64,000 bases of DNA, from NCBI GenBank assembly GCA_030144725.1, contig JASKMD010000002.1, forward strand, positions 3,799,086 through 3,863,085. The letters run 5' to 3'. Source of the stretch: Haematococcus lacustris. Lineage: Eukaryota; Chlorophyta; Chlorophyceae; Chlamydomonadales; Haematococcaceae. The notes under the pieces were generated by a model. The model saw nothing but the letters and a program-made list of their open reading frames with translations. It ran no database searches and had not been told where the DNA came from. This document shows, in pieces, positions 63,314 to 64,000 of this stretch; the first letter of the stretch is position 1, and each line of letters begins with the position of its first letter. Position numbers and translations under genes: made by a program.

Positions 63314-63539
63314 AGACTCAACCAAGGTAAAACAGACAAAAGACACATACATACACGGCACCAATACACCACCAATATACATGACACCAACCCACCCTGA
63401 TGTGCACGACACCAACAAGCACAAGCACACAGAGAACCTAGCGGCCCCACTTGCCCCTCCCACTGCCACACTCGCAATGTCATATGCTGCATCAACTGTG
63501 ACATCTACTAGGGCACCATATGCCGCACCTACTGCACTA
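63314..63539 (+). other. Probable 3' flank of the spliced gene
   Basis: A/C-rich sequence with repeated GACACCAA and CACCAATA words and no clear TGTAA signal. No coding evidence. Confidence 0.4.
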
Positions 63540-64000
63540 CCTGCTGCCCCATATGACGTCCCACCGGCTGCACCACAAACCACCCCACCTACCCCCCCGC
63601 CTACTACCCCATCGACCACACCACCTGCCCCCCCCACTACAGCCCCATTTGCAGCCCCACCTACAGCCCCAACACCAGCCCCAACTACAGCCCCACCCAC
63701 AACCCCACCCACAGCCCCACCTACAGCCCCACCAGCAGCCCCACCCACAGCCCCACCTGCAGCCCCGACTACAGCCTCACCCACAGCCCCACCCGCAGAC
63801 TCACCGGTAGCCCCACCCACAGCCCCACCTGCAGCCCCACCTACAGCCTTACCCACAGCCCCACCCGCAGACTCACCGGCAGCCCCACCCACAGCCCCAC
63901 CTGCAGCCCCACCTACAGCCTTACCCACAGCCCCACCCGCAGACTCACCGGCAGTCCCACTCACAGTCCCACCTGCAGCCCCATCTCCAAACCCACCCGC
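63540..64000 (+). repeat. A/C-rich minisatellite (CCCCACCYRCAG type), running off the window
   Basis: Short CCCCACCTACAG-like words merge into a 72-bp higher-order repeat marked by GCAGACTCACCGG at about 63795, 63867 and 63939. Read forward it gives a Pro/Thr/Ala-rich frame resembling hydroxyproline-rich glycoproteins. Read backward it gives Gly/Ala/Val. The absence of flanking domains prevents calling either a gene. Confidence 0.85.

Noticed and set aside
63540..64000. Pro/Thr/Ala-rich reading as the C terminus of the gene at 60474
   Set aside because: The frame is open through it, but a well-formed last exon with a stop at 63311-63313 explains the gene better and the later text is a minisatellite.

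Overview
The window looks like a repeat-dense, probably centromeric or subtelomeric block from a nuclear chromosome of a green alga, most likely a chlamydomonadalean (volvocine-type) species. The evidence is GC-rich DNA, non-LTR retrotransposons of the dual-endonuclease Dualen/RandI type (known from Chlamydomonas), poly(A)-tailed L1-type LINEs in head-to-tail clusters like the Zepp/ZeppL clusters of green algae, and TGTAA (the usual polyadenylation signal of these algae) about 10 nt upstream of two retained poly(A) tracts. I see no bacterial-type genes, rRNA or intact tRNA. The only candidate that may be a host gene is a spliced gene of unknown function at 60474-63313.

Layout. 1-2520: a (CCCT)n tract, a pyrimidine-rich stretch, and 44-bp and 22-bp GC-rich minisatellites. 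2521-4400: 3' half of a Ty3/gypsy chromovirus (integrase, chromodomain, polypurine tract, LTR). 4401-14162 and 47339-60084: one plus-strand LINE family (called LINE-P here) as head-to-tail 5'-truncated units, plus one unit with its 5' UTR, ORF1 and the start of ORF2 (48391-54178). A 500-N assembly gap (54179-54678) is followed by two indistinguishable 2,670-bp tandem units. 60085-64000: the spliced gene, then an A/C-rich minisatellite.

The LINE-P array is split at 14162/47339 by a nest of insertions. Dualen element B (minus strand, 14163-47338, 11-bp target duplication) was itself entered by Dualen element A (26859-42790, 11-bp duplication), by a CACTA-like DNA transposon (14796-20772, 2-bp duplication) and by a fold-back MITE (21229-21581). 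Element A was entered by a hAT-type MITE (34465-34751, perfect 8-bp duplication) and by a TIR element of about 1.5 kb (34972-36507). Removing each insertion with one copy of its target duplication puts the host reading frame back in register in every case except the 1.5-kb element, which sits at a deletion.

How the parts work. The Dualen polyprotein reads hydrophobic N terminus, variable low-complexity or gag-like region, 2A-type ribosome-skipping motif, Josephin-like cysteine protease, AP-endonuclease, reverse transcriptase, PHD finger, RNase H, CCHC knuckle and PD-(D/E)xK restriction-like endonuclease. Its RNA 3' end carries a small covarying hairpin and a (TTC)n tail. The CACTA-like element carries a spliced, N-terminally incomplete transposase between two inverted minisatellite arrays of more than 1 kb. 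LINE-P encodes an ORF1 with about 104 GGGGCT hexamers and an L1-type ORF2. Most copies are broken; the best preserved coding stretch is the APE-RT-RNase H-RLE part of element A.
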